Assembly (NCBI GenBank): GCA_002362735.1
Contig: DEUU01000185.1
Coordinates: 1-6,632 of the forward strand
DNA length: 6,632 nucleotides
Direction of reading: 5' to 3'
Origin: Dehalococcoidia bacterium UBA3254
GTDB lineage: Bacteria; Chloroflexota; Dehalococcoidia; Dehalococcoidales; UBA3254
Shown: positions 1 through 5,926 of the stretch, piece by piece
Layout of the letters: each line of letters starts with the position of its first letter
Position numbering within the stretch: the stretch's first letter is position 1
Notes under the pieces: generated by a model
What the model saw: only the letters and a program-made list of their open reading frames with translations
The model's database searches: none
Told to the model about the DNA's origin: nothing
Position numbers and translations under genes: made by a program

Positions 1-651
1 TGCAAAGGCACCTAGTTTTCTGCCTCTATTCGAGGATTCTGGAGAAGATGGCATATTTCTTTATCAACCTGGTTCAGGGACTATGTCTATATACCTCTCG
101 GGGGAAACCGAGTTGGTAAGCTCCGGCGCAACTTCAATGTGATGATAACTTTTCTGATTTGTGGACTTTGGCATGGCGCGAATTGGACATTTGTGGTATG
201 GGGCGGCATCCATGGCGCCGGGCAGGTCGTAGAGAACCTTTTGGGGAAGGATGAAAAAAATTTCGAGGGTAAAAAAACAATCAAATGGGCGGTTTCGGTT
301 TGTCTGGTATTTGCCTTTTGCACTTTAGCCTGGATATTTTTCCGTGCTCAAAGCTTGAGTGAGGCCTTCTATTTTTTTAGAAATATGTTCATCGGAATAG
401 CTTCGCCAGTTGCTTATTTAAAGGCTGGCTTCCTGGATTTGGACATAAGCTTACTGACACTATTTAAGTTGATCGTATTTGTCCTACCAGTGTTGATTTT
501 TGATTATATTTCACTGAAAAAGGATGTATTTGTTTCCATCAAAAGCCTTCCGGTGGTGCCACGATGGAGCATTTACGCTGTTCTGGTGATTTTCGTTGCC
601 CTGTTTTCCGATAAAGGGGTGTCAAGTGCGTTTGTATACTTCCGTTTTTAA
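1..651 (+). CDS. MBOAT family O-acyltransferase (AlgI-like), C-terminal part, possibly frameshifted
   Basis: Membrane-bound O-acyltransferase that would carry acyl (usually acetyl) groups across the inner membrane for modification of an exported glycan. The open frame runs from 16 to the TAA at 649-651. It shows the family signature FWRRWHISLSTWFRDY (codons from 37), then IPLGGNR, then LWHGANW with the presumed catalytic His at 169-171. Hydrophobic membrane segments follow, and the protein ends in the typical FVYFRF. About 211 residues are visible of the 450-500 usual for AlgI-type proteins, so the 5' part lies outside the window. The first ATG in this frame, at 139, is inside the conserved core and cannot be the true start. 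A TAG at 13-15 interrupts the frame; frame 2 before it (2-13) reads AKAP, which fits the family better, so one base may be missing at about 14. Family assignment is firm; intactness is not. Confidence 0.88.
614..619 (+). promoter_or_regulatory. Ribosome binding site deciding a GTG start
   Basis: AAGGGG lies 6 bases before the GTG at 626. It sits inside the end of the MBOAT gene and supports GTG 626 over the upstream TTG at 596, which has no comparable site. Translational coupling of the two genes is likely. Confidence 0.6.
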
Positions 652-1633
652 AACCCCGATAGGGAAATTTTTGGCTAAGGGACTTCTTCTTGTGACCATG
701 GTCATTATTTTTGTGGTTATGTCCAATGCTATCTACGTTAGAATGGACAAAAATGATGACAATCACATACCTAAATTCAACATGATACCCCAAAACATCC
801 AGATATCAAATATAGGGAGTAGCCATGGATTATGGGATTTCTGTTACGACGAGCTCGAGAAGAACTATACCTGTTTCAACTTTGCGCTGAATTCTCAGAC
901 TCTCTCGTACGATTATAGAATATTATCGGAATATGAAAACAAATTAGCGGATGGAGGAATAATGTTTGTTCCGATATCCTATTTTCTATTTTATGGCCAC
1001 TCTGAAACTGAGGACGACGGTTTTGAATCCAAGAATCAAAGGTACTATAAAATATTATCTCCAAAGAATATCAAGGAATACGAGCTAAAAGACGATATAT
1101 TGTTCCATTATTTTCCGATATTAAGTGCGCAAGGTGAAATCCTAACCGTCTTTTTAGGAAGAAGTATCGATACCAATGAAGAGATATGGCATAAAGTCGC
1201 ATCTGATATTGATATTGAAGCTGACGCATTAGCCGCGCATACGCGTCATTTCTCCAATGATGAATATGGAGAAAACATTAATTGGGATGAGATCGGCGCA
1301 TTGTATCGAATTATTGATTTGTGCAAGGCTAAACAAATTACTCCGATATTGGTAACTACTCCCTACCTGGCTGAGTACACAAATTTAGTGTACCCCGAAT
1401 TTTTTGAAAACTTTAATAACCTTATACATAAGATACAAAACGATACCGGTGTCGCTTATTATGATTATGCAAAAGATGAAAGGTTCCAGTCCGATTATAG
1501 CTTATTTTTAAATAGTGACCATCTAAATAAAAGCGGAGCATTAAAGTTTGTATCTATTTTGAGAGATGAGGTCATTAGTACCATTGGAGCGAACCTAAAA
1601 GCCAATTTCAATAACTACATTTCTCCGTGGTAG
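626..1633 (+). CDS. Membrane-anchored SGNH-hydrolase-like protein, partner of MBOAT acyltransferase
   Basis: A 335-residue protein read from GTG 626, overlapping the MBOAT gene by 26 bases. One membrane segment at about residues 15-38 would anchor it, with the rest outside the cytoplasm. Residues 64-68 are GSSHG, an SGNH/DltD-like block I in which one of the serines would be the nucleophile. FNFALNSQ at 84-91 resembles the next conserved block. Near the C terminus NSDHLNKSGA (296-305) matches the usual DxxHLN..GA block, but the position three before the His is Asn296 instead of Asp. By analogy with AlgJ/AlgX/DltD proteins next to MBOAT enzymes, it probably transfers or removes acyl groups on an exported polysaccharide. 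The substrate is unknown. The gene is AT-rich (1501-1560 is 15/60 GC by hand count). An upstream TTG at 596 is a less likely start. Confidence 0.75.
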   Translation: MRLYTSVFKTPIGKFLAKGLLLVTMVIIFVVMSNAIYVRMDKNDDNHIPKFNMIPQNIQISNIGSSHGLWDFCYDELEKNYTCFNFALNSQTLSYDYRILSEYENKLADGGIMFVPISYFLFYGHSETEDDGFESKNQRYYKILSPKNIKEYELKDDILFHYFPILSAQGEILTVFLGRSIDTNEEIWHKVASDIDIEADALAAHTRHFSNDEYGENINWDEIGALYRIIDLCKAKQITPILVTTPYLAEYTNLVYPEFFENFNNLIHKIQNDTGVAYYDYAKDERFQSDYSLFLNSDHLNKSGALKFVSILRDEVISTIGANLKANFNNYISPW

Positions 1634-1650
1634 GTTAAGGATAGGTAAGT

Positions 1651-3189
1651 ATGACTGAAATTGCAAAGTCCAGTAATTACCGACCAGGTTCAAATGCAAT
1701 CACACGTTTTCGTTTTCACCTTTATTTGTATGCGGTTTTGGGGATAATGTGCCTCAGCGTGGTATTAAGCCTGTTATTCCTGGCGGAGAAGAGTATTGAT
1801 TCGGATGAATCTGTTAGTATTGCCATAGCGAATTCAAATTGGCCAACAATTTGGCAGACTATTTCTCAGGGCGAGACCAATATGGTCGGTTATTATGTCC
1901 TGCTCCATTTTTGGATTTACCTGGGAAATAGTGAATTTGTCATCCGGAGTCTGTCAGCCTTATTTGCCGTATTAACTGTTCCAACTGTATTTGCGCTGGG
2001 CACTCAACTTTTTAGCAAACGGGTTGGGTTGATAGCTGCATTACTGGCGACTATCAACCCTATGTTTATTCAATACGCTCAAGATGCCCGTAGTTACAGC
2101 ATGGTCCTTCTTTTCGCTACCCTGTCTACCCTCTTTTTAGTAATAGTAGTACGGAGACCATCAAAACTATTATGGACCGCGTACGCCATCGCCAGTATCA
2201 TCGCTGTGTATGCTCATGTGTTCGCTTGCTTTATTCTGGCGGCACAGGCTATTTCTCTACTTTTTATGCGCCGGCAATCTATTCCCTGGAAAGGGTTACT
2301 GGTTTCCTGGATGAGTATAATCATCTTAATTTTGCCTCTTGTCTTACTAATATTCACACGCTCGGGACATAACCTGGACTGGGTACCTCAACCGGGGTTA
2401 ACAGATCTAATTGGAGTTTTCGCGAGTTTATCGGGCGGGAAATATCTCCTAGCGGCATTCTTTGTCGTATGCTTATGGGCCTGTATATATGCAGCCAGGC
2501 AATGGTTAGTTTACAAAGCGTCCGAGAAAAACTGGCAGTACTCTTTGCTGATAGCCTTGCTCTTAGTCCCGATAATCCTCGCCTTTGGCATTTCGATGAT
2601 TAGAGCTATATTCGAAGACAAATATTTAATAGTGTGTATACCCGCTCTGGTTATTCTCGCGGCAGTCGGAATTTCTCTTTTGCCTAAACGATTCTTTTTG
2701 CCAATCAGTCTTATAGTATTGGTGGGATTGTCAGGATTTCAGTTACGCCACTGGTATATTGATTACGAAAAAGAGGATTGGCGGGGAACCGCCGACTATG
2801 TGCTGGCGAACTCGGAAAAAGGGGATGCAATTATCTTCTTTATGCCGCTTTGCAGCACTGCATTCAACTATTATCAGAACCAGACGATCATGCCGGACAA
2901 ATTCCCGGTCGCAGTACCTTATTTTGACCCTGGTAAATACCCGAATATTGATCCGATATTAAATTTACCTTTAGACGATACGGAAGGAAGAATCCTGGCG
3001 GAAGCTGATGAAGCTCTACCAGCCAGACTCGCCGGTTATGATAAGATCTGGTTAGTTTTAAGTCATGACGCCATTCTGGGGAGAGATATACAAAGGGATA
3101 TCTTACAAAATTTGCTGGAAAAAAAGTACGGCACCCCGGAGAGTCAGGCCTTTAAAAGCATACGAGTTTTAGTTTATAACTCGAGATAA
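1651..3189 (+). CDS. GT39/RgtA-like integral membrane glycosyltransferase
   Basis: A 512-residue protein of the GT-C fold class, related to PMT, ArnT and RgtA/B/C/D enzymes, which transfer a sugar from a polyprenyl-phosphate donor to an acceptor on the outer face of the membrane. After a first membrane segment (about 24-45) comes the acidic DSDES motif (50-54), the expected catalytic or metal-binding loop. VGYYVLLHFW (79-88), the RSLSALFAVLTVP stretch (99-111) and QYAQDARSY (141-149) are typical of the family. Many further hydrophobic segments follow up to about 365. A soluble C-terminal domain then begins with DYEKEDWRGTADYV (371-384), also typical. The ATG start has AAGGA at 1637-1641, nine bases upstream. 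It lies 17 bp after the SGNH gene and is probably in the same operon. Donor and acceptor cannot be told from sequence. Confidence 0.88.
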   Translation: MTEIAKSSNYRPGSNAITRFRFHLYLYAVLGIMCLSVVLSLLFLAEKSIDSDESVSIAIANSNWPTIWQTISQGETNMVGYYVLLHFWIYLGNSEFVIRSLSALFAVLTVPTVFALGTQLFSKRVGLIAALLATINPMFIQYAQDARSYSMVLLFATLSTLFLVIVVRRPSKLLWTAYAIASIIAVYAHVFACFILAAQAISLLFMRRQSIPWKGLLVSWMSIIILILPLVLLIFTRSGHNLDWVPQPGLTDLIGVFASLSGGKYLLAAFFVVCLWACIYAARQWLVYKASEKNWQYSLLIALLLVPIILAFGISMIRAIFEDKYLIVCIPALVILAAVGISLLPKRFFLPISLIVLVGLSGFQLRHWYIDYEKEDWRGTADYVLANSEKGDAIIFFMPLCSTAFNYYQNQTIMPDKFPVAVPYFDPGKYPNIDPILNLPLDDTEGRILAEADEALPARLAGYDKIWLVLSHDAILGRDIQRDILQNLLEKKYGTPESQAFKSIRVLVYNSR

Positions 3190-3214
3190 AAATCCAAATC
3201 CCGTCCCTGGCTCA

Positions 3215-3865
3215 TTACTTGGGGTAGGCTCTTCCGTCCCGTAATTCGATGTAATTAACCGTAGCCATCTCGTCCAGCATCAGGGATACGCTAACGTTAT
3301 AAATAGGTGGATATATTTCTTCTCTTTCGAATTTAGTAAAACTATCCAGTATTTCATCGACGGTCATGCCGGGCTGCTTTTTTATTTTCTCCAAAATGCT
3401 CATGGCGCGATTATAGTGGGTTTTCATATCGCCGCCACCGGCCAGACCAATAGGTTCGCAAGTGAAGAAAGCCCCCGTTCGGGTGTCATCACAAACAAAG
3501 CCACGCTGTCGCTTGATCAGGGCTTTGGGTGGGGTCGCCGAGATACTCCTCAAATGCTTCGGGTCAGCGCCCGCAGGGACCTCTTTCAACGGGCGGAAAC
3601 CCACACCGTCGTATTTCTCCATGCTGGGATCCCGTGCGCTCAAACCCGTATAAACGTAAATCATACGTTCATAGTCACCGGGTCCGTAAAAAATGGTATT
3701 CCACAAGACCGGAGCCATATTTTTCAATAAACCGTTGCAGATCTTACCTTCGAATTTTTCACCGTCATAGGTGAAAGAGTCGCCGATATGATAATCGAAG
3801 TGACAGGGAAACCTCTCCGGATCGCCGGTCCACGAAACCAGCGTACATTTGACTTTAAATGGCAT
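3215..3865 (-). CDS. Uncharacterised protein, shorter paralog of a tandem pair (TIGR04076-like N-terminal domain)
   Basis: A 216-residue soluble protein of unknown function. It is a clear paralog of the upstream gene at 4004-4777: both share PCHFxYxIGDxxxxDGEKF near residue 20, an IC pair soon after, KYDGVGFRP (84-92 here), a VCxD motif (124-127), and a C-terminal ExEIYP-like block (about 182-186). Cysteines 21, 43 and 125 line up with three in the other copy. The N-terminal third resembles the small uncharacterised TIGR04076 family (inferred from memory of its pattern). Compared with its paralog it lacks about 40 C-terminal residues that would form the wing of the presumed winged helix. It ends with YIELRDGRAYPK. 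The start at 3865 is chosen because a full AGGAGG lies six bases upstream; a 27-residue upstream extension would run through the hairpin region and shows no similarity to the paralog. It is possibly cotranscribed with that gene. Confidence 0.8.
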   Translation of the reverse strand: MPFKVKCTLVSWTGDPERFPCHFDYHIGDSFTYDGEKFEGKICNGLLKNMAPVLWNTIFYGPGDYERMIYVYTGLSARDPSMEKYDGVGFRPLKEVPAGADPKHLRSISATPPKALIKRQRGFVCDDTRTGAFFTCEPIGLAGGGDMKTHYNRAMSILEKIKKQPGMTVDEILDSFTKFEREEIYPPIYNVSVSLMLDEMATVNYIELRDGRAYPK

Positions 3866-3871
3866 AATAGG

Positions 3872-3877
3872 CCTCCT
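3872..3877 (-). promoter_or_regulatory. Strong ribosome binding site for the 216-aa paralog
   Basis: On the minus strand AGGAGG stands six bases before the ATG at 3865. It fixes this start over the in-frame ATG at 3946. Confidence 0.8.
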
Positions 3878-3927
3878 GAGTGTTAGTCCTGGACCAAAAA
3901 CCTGGAATGTAATACACCAATATCTCA

Positions 3928-3969
3928 ATATTTGTTGGGTGGGCAATCAGGTAACCCACCCAACAATAT
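3928..3969. repeat. Strong inverted repeat (12-bp perfect stem) between the two paralogs
   Basis: The arms TTGTTGGGTGGG (3932-3943) and CCCACCCAACAA (3955-3966) are perfectly complementary around an 11-base loop. Three more A/T pairs extend the stem beyond a one-base bulge. It lies 38-72 bases after the stop of the 257-aa gene and 67 or more bases before the start of the 216-aa gene. Neither strand has a T-run after the stem, so it is not a standard intrinsic terminator. It may partly terminate, stabilise a transcript end, or serve as a protein site. Confidence 0.75.
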
Positions 3970-4003
3970 CCTCACAAGTTAATACTAAATACTACGGCGG
4001 CGT

Positions 4004-4777
4004 TTATAATTTAAGAGCTTTAATCTCTTCCGCTGTCAGGCTCTTTTTGAAATCGGCCAGCTTCTTTTTCCCTTTATCGGTAATGGTGACAGTGCCTTCC
4101 CGTCCACCTTCCAGTTTTACATAGTCCAAGACTACCAGCTCGCCGACCAGCGTCCAGATGAGATTTTGTCCCAGGGTAGGATAAATTTCATCTCTGTCAT
4201 GATCATCATATTCGTTGATTATTTTATTAATCGCCAGACTGTTCTTCTTAGCTATCTTATTCAGGATGCCCAGTGATCTTCGTGAGTAAGGTAGCCCGTC
4301 ACCGAAATCCACCAGGTCGAAGGCTTCCAGTTCCATGCGCATGTGGGTATGGCTGTCACCGCAGACCAATATCTCTTTTTTCCGTATACCCGTACCAGGT
4401 CCGCCATTTAACTTTAAGCCCGGAATATTATCAAAAAGGGTTACATCCCGGATCCATTTATAGTTTTGTTCCGGTCTTTCCAAGGTCGGTCGAAAACCTA
4501 CACCATCATATTTCTTATAAGCTGGATCATAGACGCTGTAAGGAGAATGCAGGAAGGGGGTATAGGAATTGGGTACTTCACCCTCCTTATGGCGGCCGCC
4601 TGAATTATAGAGTATGCTTACCTTTTCAGCAAAAGGCCGCATGATGGATGGACAAATCCTTCCGATAAATTTTTCGCCATCCCAGACAACCGTATCGCCG
4701 ATCTTGTACTGGAAGTGGCAGGGGTGCCTTTTTTCATCCTCGTCGAACCCAATGACTGTTGCTCTAACCTTGAACAT
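4004..4777 (-). CDS. Uncharacterised protein, longer paralog of a tandem pair (TIGR04076-like domain plus winged-helix-like C terminus)
   Basis: A 257-residue soluble protein of unknown function. Residues 1-60 (MFKVRATVIG, then PCHFQYKIGD at 19-28, DGEKFIGRICP at 33-43, and a GG at 60-61) resemble the TIGR04076 family pattern. KKYDGVGFRP (88-97) and LVCGDSHTH (137-145) are shared in whole or part with its paralog downstream. Cys20, Cys42 and Cys139 align with cysteines 21, 43 and 125 there and could bind a metal or be redox active; this is inference. The C-terminal part from about 168 is helical and ends with VTITDKGKKKLADF (230-243), which looks like the last strand and helix of a winged-helix domain, as in MarR/PadR-type regulators. 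The start at 4777 is preferred over the ATG at 4795 because AGGAGG precedes it. A promoter with an overlapping inverted repeat lies upstream, so autoregulation is possible. Confidence 0.82.
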   Translation of the reverse strand: MFKVRATVIGFDEDEKRHPCHFQYKIGDTVVWDGEKFIGRICPSIMRPFAEKVSILYNSGGRHKEGEVPNSYTPFLHSPYSVYDPAYKKYDGVGFRPTLERPEQNYKWIRDVTLFDNIPGLKLNGGPGTGIRKKEILVCGDSHTHMRMELEAFDLVDFGDGLPYSRRSLGILNKIAKKNSLAINKIINEYDDHDRDEIYPTLGQNLIWTLVGELVVLDYVKLEGGREGTVTITDKGKKKLADFKKSLTAEEIKALKL

Positions 4778-4781
4778 CTCT

Positions 4782-4787
4782 CCTCCT
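4782..4787 (-). promoter_or_regulatory. Ribosome binding site for the 257-aa paralog
   Basis: AGGAGG on the minus strand, four bases before the ATG at 4777. The spacing is short but the match is complete. It supports this start over the ATG at 4795, which has no such site. Confidence 0.75.
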
Positions 4788-4805
4788 ATTACCAATTTTG
4801 ATATC

Positions 4806-4860
4806 TCTGTTACGAAGCATGAAGCTGAATAGGTGTTATTATTCTAAATTTCGTAACTGA
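4806..4860. repeat. Inverted repeat over the promoter of the 257-aa paralog, candidate operator
   Basis: GTTACGAA (4809-4816) and TTCGTAAC (4850-4857) are perfectly complementary 8-base arms. After one mismatch two further pairs extend them, giving 10 of 11 matches (4806-4816 against 4850-4860). The arms are 33 bp apart. One lies in the spacer between the predicted -35 and -10, the other about 20 bases after the predicted transcription start. This is a plausible layout for a looping or two-site repressor; the role is inferred. Confidence 0.45.
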
Positions 4861-4870
4861 TTTATGTAAA
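4841..4870 (-). promoter_or_regulatory. Sigma-70-type promoter for the paralog pair
   Basis: On the minus strand TTTACA (4870-4865, 5 of 6 to TTGACA) and TAGAAT (4846-4841, 5 of 6 to TATAAT) are 18 bp apart. Transcription would begin near 4834, giving a leader of about 57 bases to the ATG at 4777. The region is AT-rich and gene-free, which suits a promoter. Confidence 0.5.
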
Positions 4871-4882
4871 TAATTAGTTCGG

Positions 4883-4952
4883 GGTTTCAAACCGTCATTT
4901 GAATAACCGATAATTGAGTAAATACTCCGCTAAATGAATCTGATACCGGTAT
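4883..4952. repeat. Two short palindromes upstream of the promoter
   Basis: GGTTTCAAACC (4883-4893) is a perfect odd palindrome about 13 bp upstream of the predicted -35, and ATACCGGTAT (4943-4952) is a perfect 10-bp palindrome. Both fall in the gene-free stretch between dppC and the 257-aa paralog. They could be regulator sites, but palindromes this short also occur by chance. Confidence 0.25.
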
Positions 4953-5009
4953 ATAGTTAGTAGACCCTGCCTTACATGCTTTGGATTGGAATGAAGATAT
5001 CATCCATAT

Positions 5010-5033
5010 AAAAAATCCTAAAGAGTCCCTCTT
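5010..5033 (-). terminator. Weak intrinsic terminator candidate at the end of dppC
   Basis: On the minus strand AAGAG-GGA-CTCTT forms a 5-bp stem with a three-base loop overlapping the last codons of dppC. The stop and five bases follow, then a run of six T (5015-5010). The stem is short, so only partial termination is expected. Confidence 0.3.
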
Positions 5034-5914
5034 AATCTGGGGTCCAGGGCGTCCCGAAGAGCGTCACCTACGATGTTAAAGGCAAATACTACCAGCATAA
5101 TGGCAATGCCAGGAGCGAAGGAGAGAATCGGCATCATGCTCAAAAATTTATAGCCGTCATTGACCATGCTCCCCCAGGCTGGGGTCGGCGGTCGAATACC
5201 GATTCCTAAAAAACTCAGGCTGGCTTCAGCAAGGATAACGAACCCTAGTTGTAATGTCATGGTGACGATGATCGGGGCAAAAGAATTGGGCAGGATATGG
5301 CGTATCATTATGCGCATATTGGAGGTGCCCATCGCTCGTTCAGCCAGTATGTAATCATTTTCCTTGATGCTTAGGGCCATTCCGCATATAACCCGGATAT
5401 AGGCCGGAGTAACCGCGATACCGAGGGCCAGGATAATATTCAACATACCCCCCCCGAGTACGGTGGCAAACAGCATGGCGAGTACAATCATCGGAAAGGG
5501 CATAAAAATATCTGTGATCCTCATAATAATCGTGTTCGTAACGCCGCCGTAATAACCGGCCAGCGTCCCGAAAACGGTGCCCAGCAAGGTGGATAAAGCC
5601 ACTGTCACAAATCCAATCATAACGGCAGTCCGGGCTCCGTAGATAAGCCGACTCAGGGTGTCGCGACCGATGTTATCGGTACCCAGCCAGTGAGCGCCGC
5701 TGGGTTGCTGTAAGAAGTCCTTCAGGTTTTGTTCAATGGGATTATACGGAGCGATCAAGGGAGCGAAGATAGCACAAAAAAACATGACCAATAAAACGAG
5801 AATTCCAAAGATGACTATTCGCCGCTGAAAAAATACTCTGACGAACCTCTGCCGCTCATTGACGCGCGGGGCCATCTCTTGATAATCAGTTGAAGTTACT
5901 TTTTCGACTTCCAT
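5018..5914 (-). CDS. dppC: Peptide/nickel-type ABC transporter permease, DppC/OppC family
   Basis: A full-length 298-residue inner-membrane permease, one of two membrane subunits of an ABC importer for peptides, nickel or related solutes. A cytoplasmic N terminus is followed by a first membrane helix (about 33-54), the OppC_N region, then HWLGTDNIGRDTLSRLIYG (75-93), a hallmark of this subfamily. The cytoplasmic EAA loop that contacts the ATPase is AERAMGTSNM through RHILPN (191-210), with Gly196, His206 and Pro209 in place. ASLSFLGIGIRPPTPAWG (231-248) and the DPRLRG end are also typical. It follows the dppB-like gene by 12 bp. The leader has AAAAGG only two bases before the ATG, so the exact start is less sure; Met14 is an alternative with no better site. 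No ATPase or substrate-binding protein gene is in the window, so the substrate is unknown. A run of eight G in the coding strand (5448-5455) is notable. Confidence 0.93.
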   Translation of the reverse strand: MEVEKVTSTDYQEMAPRVNERQRFVRVFFQRRIVIFGILVLLVMFFCAIFAPLIAPYNPIEQNLKDFLQQPSGAHWLGTDNIGRDTLSRLIYGARTAVMIGFVTVALSTLLGTVFGTLAGYYGGVTNTIIMRITDIFMPFPMIVLAMLFATVLGGGMLNIILALGIAVTPAYIRVICGMALSIKENDYILAERAMGTSNMRIMIRHILPNSFAPIIVTMTLQLGFVILAEASLSFLGIGIRPPTPAWGSMVNDGYKFLSMMPILSFAPGIAIMLVVFAFNIVGDALRDALDPRLRGTL

Positions 5915-5926
5915 TACCTTTTCTTA

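Noticed and set aside
596..625. TTG start of the SGNH-like gene
   Set aside because: No ribosome site precedes it, whereas AAGGGG precedes the GTG at 626; the ten extra residues have no family similarity.
3416..3730. Open frame of 104 codons on the + strand
   Set aside because: It lies wholly antisense to the 216-aa paralog, which has a strong ribosome site and a clear paralog; the + strand product shows no recognisable domain.
3866..3946. 27-residue N-terminal extension of the 216-aa paralog
   Set aside because: AGGAGG stands six bases before the internal ATG at 3865, and the paralog begins at the equivalent residue.
3928..3969. CRISPR repeat or standard Rho-independent terminator
   Set aside because: There is only one copy with no spacer pattern, and no T-run follows the stem on either strand.
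4273..4644. Open frame of 123 codons on the + strand
   Set aside because: Antisense to the 257-aa paralog, with a low-complexity, basic and Cys-rich composition typical of shadow frames.
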